From positions 1 through 24,369 of the forward strand of contig CAKTFD010000020.1 in the NCBI GenBank assembly GCA_934553285.1: a stretch of DNA of 24,369 nt, in the 5' to 3' direction. The notes beneath the pieces are model-generated. The model was given only the letters and a program-made list of their open reading frames with translations. It did no database searches and had not been told where the DNA came from. This document shows, one piece after another, positions 5,889 through 13,599 of the stretch. Made by a program: the position numbers and the translations under genes. How positions within the stretch are numbered: position 1 is the stretch's first letter; each line of letters opens with the position of its first letter. Origin of the DNA: an uncultured Faecalibacterium sp. (GTDB taxonomy: Bacteria; Bacillota; Clostridia; Oscillospirales; Ruminococcaceae).

Positions 5889-7688
5889 ATGAGTATGAAC
5901 ACTGTTCCCGAGCGTCTGGCTGCGCTGCGTGCCGCCATGCAGGCAAACGGCGTGGAGGTCTATCTGATCCCGGTGGGCGACCCGCATTCCAGCGAGTATC
6001 TGCCCGACCACTACACTTCCCTGACCTACTTCTCCGGCTTCCACGGCGAAAACTCCAACTTTGTGGTCACCATGACCGAGAGCGCCGTCTGGGCGGATGG
6101 CCGCTACTTTGTGCAGGCAGAAAAAGAGATCGCCGGTACCGAGATCCAGCTGATGCGTATGGGCGAGCCGGGCGTGCCCACGGTGGAAGAATACTGTGCC
6201 CGGGTGCTGCCCGAGGGCGGCAAGCTGGGCCTGTGCGGCCTGACCGCCAACTGTGCGCTGGTCAACAGCCTGAAAAAGGCGCTGGAGCCGAAGCACGGCA
6301 GCATCAAGACCCTGTTTCTGGAGGACGAGCTGTGGGTGGAGGGCCGCCCTGCCCTGCCCGCTACCCCGGCCTGGATCCTGCCCCGGGAGTATGCAGGCTT
6401 TTCCCCGGCAGAAAAGCTGGACCAGCTGCGCAGCAAGCTGAAAGAGCTGGGCTGCACCGCCCAGCTGGTGGGCAAGCTGGATAATCTGGCCTGGCTGCTG
6501 AACCTGCGCGCCATGGATATCGAGTGCACCCCCTACGCCATGGGCTACTGCTACGTTACCCCGGACCGCGCAGTGCTGTTTATCAACACGGCCCGCGTTA
6601 CCCCGGAAGCAAAGGCGGAGCTGGAAGCAAACGGCGTGACCCTGGCCGATTACGACAGCATCCTGGACGTTATGGCCGCCGAGACCGAGCCGCAGACCGT
6701 GCTGGCCGAGAGCGGCAGCGTGAACTACGCGGTGTATCAGGTGCTGGAAAGCAACCCTGCCCTGACTGTGAAGGATGCCGCCGACCCCCTGCTGGCCATG
6801 AAGGGCGTGAAGAACGAGGTGGAGCTGGCGCACCTGCGCGAGTCCCACCTGCGGGACGCCGTGGCCATGGTGCGGTTCCAGATCGAGCTGGAAAACCGTC
6901 TGGCTGCCGGTGAGCAGCTGACCGAGCTGACCGTGGACGAGATCCTGCACAAGTACCGCAGCGCGGACGAAAAGTTCCTGGTAGAGAGCTTTGGCACCAT
7001 TGCAGCCTACGGCGGCAACGCAGCCATGATGCACTACCACGCCACCCCGGAGGACCACGCCACCCTGCAGCGCAAGGGCTTTTTGCTGGTGGACAGCGGC
7101 GCTACCTATCTGGACGGCACCACCGATATCACCCGCACCTACCCGCTGGGCGAGCTGACCGAGGACGAGCGCCTGTTCTACACCTGGACGCTGCAGTGCC
7201 ATATCGATATTGCAAAGGCCGTCTGGCTGGACTACTGCGACTGCCATATGCTGGACACCATCGCCCGCGAGCCGCTGTGGCGGCACCTGATCAACTACCG
7301 CTGCGGCACCGGCCACAGCGTCAGCTTTGTGGGCAATGTCCACGAAGGCCCCCATGCCCTGAACGGCCGCAACACCACCCTGATGCGCCCGGGCATGATC
7401 GTTACCGACGAGCCGGGCGTGTACGAGGCCGGGCAGGTGGGCATCCGCATCGAGAACGAGATCGAGTGCTACCACAAGGCAGAGAACCAGTACGGCACCT
7501 TCCTGGCGTTCCGGCCCATCACCTTTGTGCCCATCGCCACCTCCCCCATCGTGCCCGGCGTGCTGGATAAGGAGCAGGTCGCCTGGCTGAACGACTATCA
7601 CCGCCAGGTGTTTACCCAGCTGGCCCCCCGCCTGACCGAGGACGAGCGCGCCTGGCTGGCCCAGAAGTGTGCCGCCATCGGCTGCTGA
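5889..7688 (+). CDS. Xaa-Pro aminopeptidase, M24B (aminopeptidase P) family
   Basis: 599 residues with the three-domain plan of the large aminopeptidase P enzymes. Two creatinase-like N-terminal domains (about 1-135 and 136-300) precede a pita-bread catalytic domain (about 305-540) and a C-terminal extension. The five dinuclear-metal ligands are in order: Asp402 (VDSGA), Asp413 (TTDITRTY), His476 (GTGHSV), Glu508 (TDEPGVYE) and Glu522 (RIENE). The enzyme removes an N-terminal residue that precedes proline, in the cytoplasm, and helps peptide recycling. GAGG at 5876-5879 lies about 9 bases before the first ATG; a second ATG two codons later is the only close alternative. It is the first gene of a probable two-gene unit with the LytTR regulator 14 bases downstream. 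Confidence 0.95.
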   Translation: MSMNTVPERLAALRAAMQANGVEVYLIPVGDPHSSEYLPDHYTSLTYFSGFHGENSNFVVTMTESAVWADGRYFVQAEKEIAGTEIQLMRMGEPGVPTVEEYCARVLPEGGKLGLCGLTANCALVNSLKKALEPKHGSIKTLFLEDELWVEGRPALPATPAWILPREYAGFSPAEKLDQLRSKLKELGCTAQLVGKLDNLAWLLNLRAMDIECTPYAMGYCYVTPDRAVLFINTARVTPEAKAELEANGVTLADYDSILDVMAAETEPQTVLAESGSVNYAVYQVLESNPALTVKDAADPLLAMKGVKNEVELAHLRESHLRDAVAMVRFQIELENRLAAGEQLTELTVDEILHKYRSADEKFLVESFGTIAAYGGNAAMMHYHATPEDHATLQRKGFLLVDSGATYLDGTTDITRTYPLGELTEDERLFYTWTLQCHIDIAKAVWLDYCDCHMLDTIAREPLWRHLINYRCGTGHSVSFVGNVHEGPHALNGRNTTLMRPGMIVTDEPGVYEAGQVGIRIENEIECYHKAENQYGTFLAFRPITFVPIATSPIVPGVLDKEQVAWLNDYHRQVFTQLAPRLTEDERAWLAQKCAAIGC

Positions 7689-7702
7689 CGCACTGACCTG
7701 CC

Positions 7703-8422
7703 ATGATCTTTCATATTGCCGTCTGCAGCCCGGATATCGCGCTGCGCAGCGGGCTGGAACATCAGTGCATGGAGTTTTTTGCCCGGCGGGAGGATGCCTG
7801 CATCGTGGAGCAGCTGCCCGGCCCGGAGGCCCTGCTGCAGCGGGATGCCGCCGGTGCGCGGTACGAGCTGTACCTCATTGAGCTGGCAGCGGTGGCAGCG
7901 CCCCCGGGCCTTGCGGCAGCGGCAGAGCTGCGCCGCCGGGGCCGCCGCAGCCCGCTGGCCTTTGTGGCCCGCACCCCGGCCCACGCCTACAGCGCCTACC
8001 GGGTGGATGCCATGCAGTACCTGCTGCTGCCGGTGCATCAGCAGGAGATCTCTGCGCTGCTCAAGCGCGCCGCCGAGCCGGAGTACGGCCCCGCCCTTAC
8101 CGTGAACACGGCGGATGGCGTGCGGGTGCTGGCCTATGCGGAGATCGAATATCTGGAGTGCACCCACCACATCGTGCACTTCCACCTGCACACCGGCGAG
8201 GATGTGGCTTCCCTCTCGCTGCGGGTGCCCTTTTCGGCGGTGGCGCAGCCCCTGCTGGCGGATGGCCGCTTCGTGCAGCCCCACCGCTCCTATGTGGTCA
8301 ATCTGGAAGCCGCACGGCTGCTGGCACCGGGCGAGGTGCGGATGCGCAGCGGTGCGCGCATCCCCATCCCCCGCGGGCGGGAAAACGCCGTCCGGGCCGC
8401 ATTCTGCAGCTGGGTGGGCTAG
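7703..8422 (+). CDS. LytTR-family transcriptional regulator with degenerate receiver domain
   Basis: 239 residues. Residues 135-239 form a LytTR DNA-binding domain (IEYLECTHHIVHFHLHTGE at 148-166, FVQPHRSYVVNL at 190-201, IPIPRGR at 220-226), as in AgrA, VirR and AlgR. Residues 1-120 have the length and layout of a response-regulator receiver but lack its chemistry. The acidic pair near the start reads Ser9-Pro10, the phosphate-accepting aspartate position reads Glu60 (LIEL), and the conserved lysine before Pro110 is Leu109. It therefore probably does not accept phosphate and may be constitutively active or controlled another way. No histidine kinase is adjacent. No clear ribosome binding site is visible, so translation may depend on coupling with the aminopeptidase gene ending 14 bases upstream. 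Confidence 0.88.
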   Translation: MIFHIAVCSPDIALRSGLEHQCMEFFARREDACIVEQLPGPEALLQRDAAGARYELYLIELAAVAAPPGLAAAAELRRRGRRSPLAFVARTPAHAYSAYRVDAMQYLLLPVHQQEISALLKRAAEPEYGPALTVNTADGVRVLAYAEIEYLECTHHIVHFHLHTGEDVASLSLRVPFSAVAQPLLADGRFVQPHRSYVVNLEAARLLAPGEVRMRSGARIPIPRGRENAVRAAFCSWVG

Positions 8423-8454
8423 GCCTGCCGCCTGCATCGTTGATCTTTACACAA

Positions 8455-8524
8455 CAAAAAAGGCATCTGCTGCATTTCTCTGCACGGTACAGGCAGGGAA
8501 ACTGCGGCGGATGCCTTGTTTTTT
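8455..8524. terminator. Large bidirectional terminator hairpin
   Basis: The A-run plus AAGGCATCTGCTGC pairs with GCGGCGGATGCCTT plus a T-run through G-U wobbles, and an inner arm TTTCTCTGC pairs with GCAGGGAAA. It sits between the convergent LytTR and glycosyltransferase genes and can serve both. Confidence 0.85.
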
Positions 8525-8530
8525 GCATTT

Positions 8531-9550
8531 TTATTCTGGCCGGCTGTGCTTCTTTTTCCGGGCGTGTTTTTTGAGCTTGCGCCGGGGCTTTTTGGGCATC
8601 GGCTCGGGCTGGACCGATGCATCGTTCAGCCGGGACATGGCCTCCAGCAGTGCGCCCTGCAGGCTGTCGGAGGGGACGCCGCTCTCCGAGAAGGCGAACA
8701 GGAACTTGTACAGCTGCGGCTGCAGCTCCTCGTACAGCCCAAGGCGCTTGTACAGCGTCTTGAAGTGCTGAAAGACATATACCTTGTTCTCCACGATGCC
8801 GCGCAGGTCGATCTGGGTATGGCAGATGCTCTGGGGATTCTGGATATAGTGGTACCCGGCGGTGGGGATGGAAACAAACACCCGGGCGTGCTCCAGGTAG
8901 CCCATGTTGAAGATCAGGTCCTCGGCCCAGCGCACATCGGCAGAGAAGCTGAGCTGGTTCTCTGCGATGAGATCCCGGCGGTAGAGCTTGTTCCACAGCA
9001 CGCTGTAGTAATAGGAGGCGGGCTGCTGCATCAGATGGCGGGCGTAGTCCTCCCGGCTGTAGAGCCCCTCCGGCAGAAAACCGTATTTGTGCACCTCGGT
9101 CGTCGGGGCTTCCGGCTCGATGCCCAGCGAGGCCTGCAGCGTTTCAAGGGCGTGCCCCGTTTTGCTGGAATTGGAGGGGATGACCATCCAGTAAGGCGCG
9201 ATCACAAGGTCGGCCTGCTGCTGCTCTGCCGCACGCACAAGGTTCTCGGTGTAATCCGGGTCCAGGGTATCGTCACTGTCCGCAAACTGGATATATTTGC
9301 CCCGGGCGCGCAGCAGGCCGGCGTTCCGTGTGCGGGAAACCCCCTCGTTCTCCTTGTCCACCACGGTCACCCGGGGGTCTTTTGCCTGGAACTGCCGGCA
9401 GATGGCCAGGCTGTCGTCCTTGGAGCCATCGTTCAGCACGATGATCTCCAGCGCCGGATAGGTCTGAGCGCAGATGCTTTCCAGGCAGCGTGCAATGCAG
9501 TGCTGCGCGTTGTACACGGGCACGATAATGCTGACAAGAGGCTCGGTCAT
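8531..9550 (-). CDS. Glycosyltransferase family 2
   Basis: 339 residues. Residues 5-100 are the GT-A fold of family 2: VSIIVPVYN, the nucleotide-binding NDGSKDDS (40-47), the GVSRTRNAG segment and the DSDD metal motif (91-94). Residues 190-260 continue with LWNKLYRRDLI and WAEDLIFNMGYLEHA, typical of bacterial wall- or exopolysaccharide transferases. The last 20 residues are strongly basic (many Lys and Arg), which may hold the protein to the membrane surface or to nucleotide-sugar phosphates. It transfers a sugar from a nucleotide donor; donor and acceptor are not readable. A longer in-frame start at 9604 exists, but AAGGAG (9560-9565) is 9 bases before the ATG at 9550 and the family motif starts right after it. 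No other polysaccharide genes are nearby. Confidence 0.92.
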   Translation of the reverse strand: MTEPLVSIIVPVYNAQHCIARCLESICAQTYPALEIIVLNDGSKDDSLAICRQFQAKDPRVTVVDKENEGVSRTRNAGLLRARGKYIQFADSDDTLDPDYTENLVRAAEQQQADLVIAPYWMVIPSNSSKTGHALETLQASLGIEPEAPTTEVHKYGFLPEGLYSREDYARHLMQQPASYYYSVLWNKLYRRDLIAENQLSFSADVRWAEDLIFNMGYLEHARVFVSIPTAGYHYIQNPQSICHTQIDLRGIVENKVYVFQHFKTLYKRLGLYEELQPQLYKFLFAFSESGVPSDSLQGALLEAMSRLNDASVQPEPMPKKPRRKLKKHARKKKHSRPE

Positions 9551-9678
9551 GGCAGAAGTCTCCTTTTCACGACAGGTTCTATCGCAGGCGATGCTGCTGT
9601 ACAAACGCCGCTGCCCGCAAGGGGCGCAGCGATTTTTATATTATCATACTCCCGCAGCACCCAAATTACAAGCGTTTT

Positions 9679-10329
9679 TCATACCTGCGCCCAGTCCAGC
9701 GCGGTCCAGTCCGGCAGGAACTGGCTGCAGATCCGGCGCATGGCGGGGGCATCGGCGGCGCTGGTGCGGTCCTGGATGCCTACCAGATAAAAGCCTGCCT
9801 TGTGGGCGGTGTCGGCGGCGTAGATGGCGTCCTCACACACGGCGCACGCCGCAGGGTTTGTGCCGCCGAGGCGGTGCAGCGCCTCCATAAAGGGAGCGGG
9901 GCTGCTTTTGCTCATGGCACCCCGGGCTTCGATGTAAAAATCAAAATAGGCATCGATGCCAAGCCGTGTCAGCACGGTGCGGCACTGGTCGCTCCAGGTG
10001 TTGGAGCAGATGCACATCCGTGCGCCCTCGGCGCGCAGCCGGGCAAGGGCCTCGCGCACGCCGGGTTTCAGCTCCACGGTTTCGTACAGCTCGGCGATCA
10101 CCCGGCGCATCACGGCCAGATAGTTGTCCATATCCAGCGGCAGGTCGTATGCAGCAATCAGGTAGCGTGCGCCGTCCTCCATGCCCATGTTCAGCAGGAT
10201 ATCGTGCAGATCGGCCCTGGGGGTGCGGCCATAACGGGCCAGCAGCGCCGCAGGCGCGCCCTCCCACACCACGGTCATGCTGTCGGTCAGGGTGCCATCC
10301 ATATCAAAGATCCATTGCTTGCAGCGCAT
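9679..10329 (-). CDS. HAD superfamily hydrolase, subfamily IA
   Basis: 216 residues with all four HAD motifs: FDMDGT (nucleophile Asp9, acid/base Asp11), motif II Ser109 in CICSN, motif III Lys141 and motif IV CEDA (Glu166-Asp167). An alpha-helical cap lies between motifs I and II (about 18-85), as in phosphoglycolate phosphatase and beta-phosphoglucomutase. The likely activity is removal or transfer of phosphate on a small sugar phosphate; the substrate is unknown. GAGGT lies just before ACCCATG, a good ribosome binding site. It is 128 bases upstream of the glycosyltransferase on the same strand, with no clear terminator between, so the two could be transcribed together. Confidence 0.92.
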   Translation of the reverse strand: MRCKQWIFDMDGTLTDSMTVVWEGAPAALLARYGRTPRADLHDILLNMGMEDGARYLIAAYDLPLDMDNYLAVMRRVIAELYETVELKPGVREALARLRAEGARMCICSNTWSDQCRTVLTRLGIDAYFDFYIEARGAMSKSSPAPFMEALHRLGGTNPAACAVCEDAIYAADTAHKAGFYLVGIQDRTSAADAPAMRRICSQFLPDWTALDWAQV

Positions 10330-10385
10330 GGGTTACCTCCTGGTTCTGTGCGTATGTAAGTTGCGTAAATTTGTTATCCTGCGCT

Positions 10386-10394
10386 AGTATAGCA
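10386..10394 (-). promoter_or_regulatory. Probable extended -10 promoter of the HAD gene
   Basis: The minus strand reads TGC-TATACT at 10394-10386, about 55 bases before the ATG at 10329. No convincing -35 is seen. The same nine bases form the -10 region upstream of the MYG1 gene. Confidence 0.5.
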
Positions 10395-10456
10395 CGAAAC
10401 TTTCACGGAAAAAAGGCATCTTCTCCGAAAAAACGGCAGAATTTTCCCACAAAATA

Positions 10457-10465
10457 TGGTATAAT
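10457..10465 (+). promoter_or_regulatory. Probable extended -10 promoter of the patatin/Enzyme I operon
   Basis: TGG-TATAAT, a consensus -10 hexamer (10460-10465) with TG extension, 38 bases before the ATG at 10503. The -35 region is poor. It is divergent from the HAD promoter about 65 bases away. Confidence 0.6.
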
Positions 10466-10502
10466 CATGCCAATACCGGGAACGTGCACGGGAGGGTTGG
10501 CT

Positions 10503-11687
10503 ATGGAAAACAAAAATACGCCGCAAAAGGCGCTGGTGCTGGCAGGCGGCGGCGCACGGGGCAGTTATCAGGTGGGGGTCTGGCGTGCTCTGATGGAGCT
10601 GGACTGGCACCCGCAGATCATTACCGGCACCAGTGTGGGCAGCCTGAACGGTGCCATGTTCGTGCTGGATCTGTACGAGACCGCCCGGGATATGTGGCTG
10701 ACCATCCGCAGCCGGAATGTGATGGAGCTGCCGGAAGAAAACGCCGACCTCTCGGCCCTGCACCAGTTTTTGCGCCAGGTGGTAAAAGCCGGCGGCATGG
10801 ATGTGACCCCGCTGGAAGAGATCGTGGAGCGGGTGCTGGACGAGGAGGCGCTGCGGGCAGCGCCCATCCGGTTCGGTCTTGTTACGGTGGAGCAGCGGGG
10901 GCTGCGCCCCCGGGAGCTGACGCTGGAGCAGATCCCCGCCGGGCAGGTGCGGGATTACCTGATGGCCTCGGCAGCCTGCTTCCCCGCGCTGCGGGCGCGC
11001 CAGATCGATGGGGTCAAGTTTCTGGACGGCGGCTACAGCGATAACATGCCCACCGGCCTTGCCAAGACCATGGGCGCAGAGGAGCTGGTCTGTGTGGATC
11101 TGGAGGGAGTGGGCATCACCCGCCCCAACCTGACCGGCCTGCCCACCACCCTGATCCGCAGCTACTGGGAGCTGGGGGATATCCTCCACTTCGACCCTGA
11201 CACCGCAAAGCGCAACATCGAGCTGGGCTACTACGACACCCGCCGTGCCATGGGCTGCCTGCGGGGCTGCGCCTATGCCGTATCCTGTGATGCCAAAAGC
11301 TGCGAGGATGCCGCCGCCTTTGCCCAGAAATTTGGCCGGCTGCAAAAGGCCGTGCGGGAAAAATACCCCGTGACCCTGACGGCGGATGTGGCCCTGAAAC
11401 TGGCCAACATGACCAAAGACGACCAGCTTGCCCCGCTGGAAGCTGCCGCCGAGGCCGCCGGGGTGGATCCCACCCGCTTTTATACCACCCGGACGCTGGC
11501 CGAGGCGTTTCTGGCTGCCTGCGATAAAGCGCGCATGGAGAGCTTTGCTCCGCTGTTTACGGGCAGCAGCACCGCCGGGCAGGCGGCGCTGGCCGCCTTT
11601 TTACCCAATACATTTTTACAGGCGCTGGTATGGCGCACCCTTACTGCAGATGCTTTGCCGGAGGTGACAGAAGATGAAAGTGTATAA
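10503..11687 (+). CDS. Patatin-like phospholipase family protein
   Basis: 394 residues. The patatin domain fills about residues 8-190: the oxyanion-hole GGGARG (15-20), the nucleophile elbow G-T-S-V-G with Ser44, and the second dyad residue Asp175 in DGGYSDNMP. The protein should hydrolyse acyl esters of phospholipids or related lipids by a Ser-Asp dyad. Residues 220-394 are a mostly helical C-terminal extension of unknown role. There is no signal peptide, so it is probably cytoplasmic or peripheral to the membrane. GGAGG (10491-10495) is 7 bases before the ATG; the open frame reaches further upstream but lacks any family similarity there. Its end overlaps the Enzyme I-like gene by 14 bases. 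Confidence 0.93.
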   Translation: MENKNTPQKALVLAGGGARGSYQVGVWRALMELDWHPQIITGTSVGSLNGAMFVLDLYETARDMWLTIRSRNVMELPEENADLSALHQFLRQVVKAGGMDVTPLEEIVERVLDEEALRAAPIRFGLVTVEQRGLRPRELTLEQIPAGQVRDYLMASAACFPALRARQIDGVKFLDGGYSDNMPTGLAKTMGAEELVCVDLEGVGITRPNLTGLPTTLIRSYWELGDILHFDPDTAKRNIELGYYDTRRAMGCLRGCAYAVSCDAKSCEDAAAFAQKFGRLQKAVREKYPVTLTADVALKLANMTKDDQLAPLEAAAEAAGVDPTRFYTTRTLAEAFLAACDKARMESFAPLFTGSSTAGQAALAAFLPNTFLQALVWRTLTADALPEVTEDESV

Positions 11688-13299
11688 AGGCACACCCGCA
11701 TCCCCGGGGCTGGTACTGGGGCAGGTGAGCCGCCTGGAACGCCATGTAGAGGTGTTCAGCGGCGGGCCGTTTGACCCTGCGCGGGAGCTGCGCCTGCTGG
11801 AAAACGCCGTGCATACGGCGCAGAACGAGCTGGCCTCCATGGCGGAGCGCGCAGCCGCTACCGAGCAGGCTATCTTCCTGTTCCAGAGCATGATGCTGGA
11901 CGATGAAGGCATGATGAACGAGGTGCGCTTCTGCATCAATGCCGGCATCAGCGCCTCGGCGGCCATCTATCAGGTGGGGCAGCGCTATGCCGACCAGCTG
12001 GCCAACATGAAGGATAACCCCTACATGCAGCTGCGCAGCGTGGATATCCTGGATGCCACCCGCCGGGTCATCAATATCCTGAACAACCGCCCCCGCGTGT
12101 GGCTGGCGCTGGATCACCCGGTGATCCTTGCCGCCGACCGCCTGATGCCCACCGACCTGTTCAGCGTGCCCTCCGGCATGATCCTGGGGGTCATCACCGC
12201 AGAGGGCAGCGGCCAGAGCCATGCCGCCATCATTGCCCGGGCAATGAATATCCCGGGGCTGGTGCAGGTGGGCCGGGATTTTCTGGACGACTGCGATGGC
12301 CGCACCGTCATTCTGGACGCCAACCGCGGCCAGTGCATCCTGGACCCGGATGCCATCGCCCGCCAGCAGGCGGAGACCAGCATCTGCGAGCTGCAGCGCG
12401 AGAACGAGGCCCTGAACCAGCTGTGCGGCCTGCCGGACGTCACCCGGGACGGGGAGCCGTTTGAGCTGCTGGCCAACTGCTTTGGCCCCGAGGATATCGA
12501 TACCGCCATGCAGTCCGGTGCCTGCGGGGTGGGGCTGCTGCGCAGCAGCTATATGATGCTGCCGGGGCGCATCCTGGATGAGCAGGAGCAGTATTTCTTC
12601 TACTGCTCCTGCCTTGCGGCAGCCAACGGCTGCCCGGTAACGGTGCGCACCTTTGATTTTGGTGCCGACCGCACCATGGCCGATGCCTATCAGGGGGTGC
12701 AGTCCTCCAAGCTGGGGCTGCGGGGCATCCGCAACAGCCTGCGCCAGCCTCAGCAGTTTCAGACCCAGATCTGTGCGCTGCTGCGGGCAGCGGCCCGCGG
12801 CCCGCTGCGGGTGATGTTCCCCATGGTGACCGATGTGGAGGACTGGGACGCCGCCATGCGCATCGTGGAGCACTGCCGCCAGAGCCTGCGAGAGCGCGGG
12901 GTGCCGTTTAACGAAGATACAAAGTTCGGCGTGATGCTGAGCGTTCCCTCCGCCTGCCTGACAGTGGAGGATTTTGTGGCCCACGGGTGCGATTTTCTGG
13001 TCATCGGCACCAACGACCTGACCCAGTACACCCACGCCGCCGACCGGGAGCTGGCCAGCGCGGAGCACTACTACCGCCCTGCCAGCCCGGCCATCAAAAA
13101 GCTCATCGCCATGGTGATGGATGCCGCCGCCGTACGCCATGTGCCGGTGACCATCTGCGGCCTGGCGGTGGGCAACCCGGTCAATACGGTGCAGTACCTG
13201 CACCTGGGGCTGCGCAGCTTCTCGGTAAGCCCGCAGAACCTGCTCCGTGTCAAGCAGGAACTGCTGGAAGCGGATGCCTGCCCGGACAAAGCGGAGTAA
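11674..13299 (+). CDS. PTS Enzyme I-like phosphotransferase with altered active site
   Basis: 541 residues, slightly shorter than the usual 570 or so of Enzyme I, which passes phosphate from PEP to HPr. The N-terminal part (about 1-225) has the phospho-histidine region GSGQSHAAIIARAMNIP with His183. The C-terminal PEP-binding barrel (about 250-530) keeps Arg290 (GLLR), Arg325 (VRTFDFG), GTNDLTQYT with Asp448, Arg458 and Cys495. However, the magnesium ligand corresponding to E. coli Glu431 is Ser423 (VMLSVP instead of VMVETP), the RTEF motif reads RSSY, and the motif after the cysteine is CGLAVGN instead of CGELAGD. Catalysis may be weak or changed. A near-perfect GGAGGTGA (11660-11667) inside the patatin gene sits 6 bases before the ATG, so the two are co-translated. 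No HPr or EII gene is in the window. Confidence 0.88.
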   Translation: MKVYKGTPASPGLVLGQVSRLERHVEVFSGGPFDPARELRLLENAVHTAQNELASMAERAAATEQAIFLFQSMMLDDEGMMNEVRFCINAGISASAAIYQVGQRYADQLANMKDNPYMQLRSVDILDATRRVINILNNRPRVWLALDHPVILAADRLMPTDLFSVPSGMILGVITAEGSGQSHAAIIARAMNIPGLVQVGRDFLDDCDGRTVILDANRGQCILDPDAIARQQAETSICELQRENEALNQLCGLPDVTRDGEPFELLANCFGPEDIDTAMQSGACGVGLLRSSYMMLPGRILDEQEQYFFYCSCLAAANGCPVTVRTFDFGADRTMADAYQGVQSSKLGLRGIRNSLRQPQQFQTQICALLRAAARGPLRVMFPMVTDVEDWDAAMRIVEHCRQSLRERGVPFNEDTKFGVMLSVPSACLTVEDFVAHGCDFLVIGTNDLTQYTHAADRELASAEHYYRPASPAIKKLIAMVMDAAAVRHVPVTICGLAVGNPVNTVQYLHLGLRSFSVSPQNLLRVKQELLEADACPDKAE

Positions 13300-13322
13300 C
13301 GCGGTGCATCACCCGGGCAGGC
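13276..13322. terminator. Inverted repeat spanning both stop codons of convergent genes
   Basis: GCCTGCCCGG (13276-13285) and CCGGGCAGGC (13313-13322) are perfect 10-base complements around a 27-base loop that holds the stop of the Enzyme I-like gene and the stop of the GIY-YIG gene, only 9 bases apart. There is no T-run, so termination is possible but not assured. Confidence 0.45.
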
Positions 13323-13599
13323 CCGGACACCCGGCGGCCTGCCATGCCGCGCAAAGGGCCTCTTTTTCCGGCTTGGAGAGCTTTTTGAGGGCGGCTTCCC
13401 GGTGCAGCGCGGTGCTTTTATCCGCGCAGAGTTCCAGGTAGGCAAAGCCTACCGCCCCGTGGGCGCGGGTATACCGTGCGCCTTTGCCGCTCTGGTGCGC
13501 CTGCAGCCGGGCGGCGGGGTGGTTGGTCCAGCCGGTGTACAGCTGCCCGCCGGTGCAGCGCACCATATAGACATAGGCCGCTTTATCCAAGGCGGCCAT
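13309..13599 (-). CDS. GIY-YIG nuclease superfamily protein, UPF0213/YhbQ-like
   Basis: 96 residues covering one GIY-YIG domain: YVYMV (9-13) and YTGWT (21-25) form the two tyrosine-glycine strands, followed by the conserved Arg31, a His35-containing helix, Glu68 (LHREAALK), and LSKPEKEAL. This small stand-alone class has presumed endonuclease activity; its role in cells is not settled. The start lies inside the 3' end of the MYG1-like gene (17-base overlap) and only a weak AGGT is seen before it, so translation is probably coupled to that gene. Confidence 0.88.
   Translation of the reverse strand: MAALDKAAYVYMVRCTGGQLYTGWTNHPAARLQAHQSGKGARYTRAHGAVGFAYLELCADKSTALHREAALKKLSKPEKEALCAAWQAAGCPGLPG

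Noticed and set aside
5838..7601. A 587-codon open frame on the minus strand
   Set aside because: Antisense to the aminopeptidase P gene, which has all five metal ligands. The composition is that of a GC-rich shadow.
9966..10502. N-terminal extension of the patatin protein by 179 codons
   Set aside because: It is antisense to the HAD gene, precedes the promoter and ribosome binding site, and the patatin fold starts only after the ATG at 10503.
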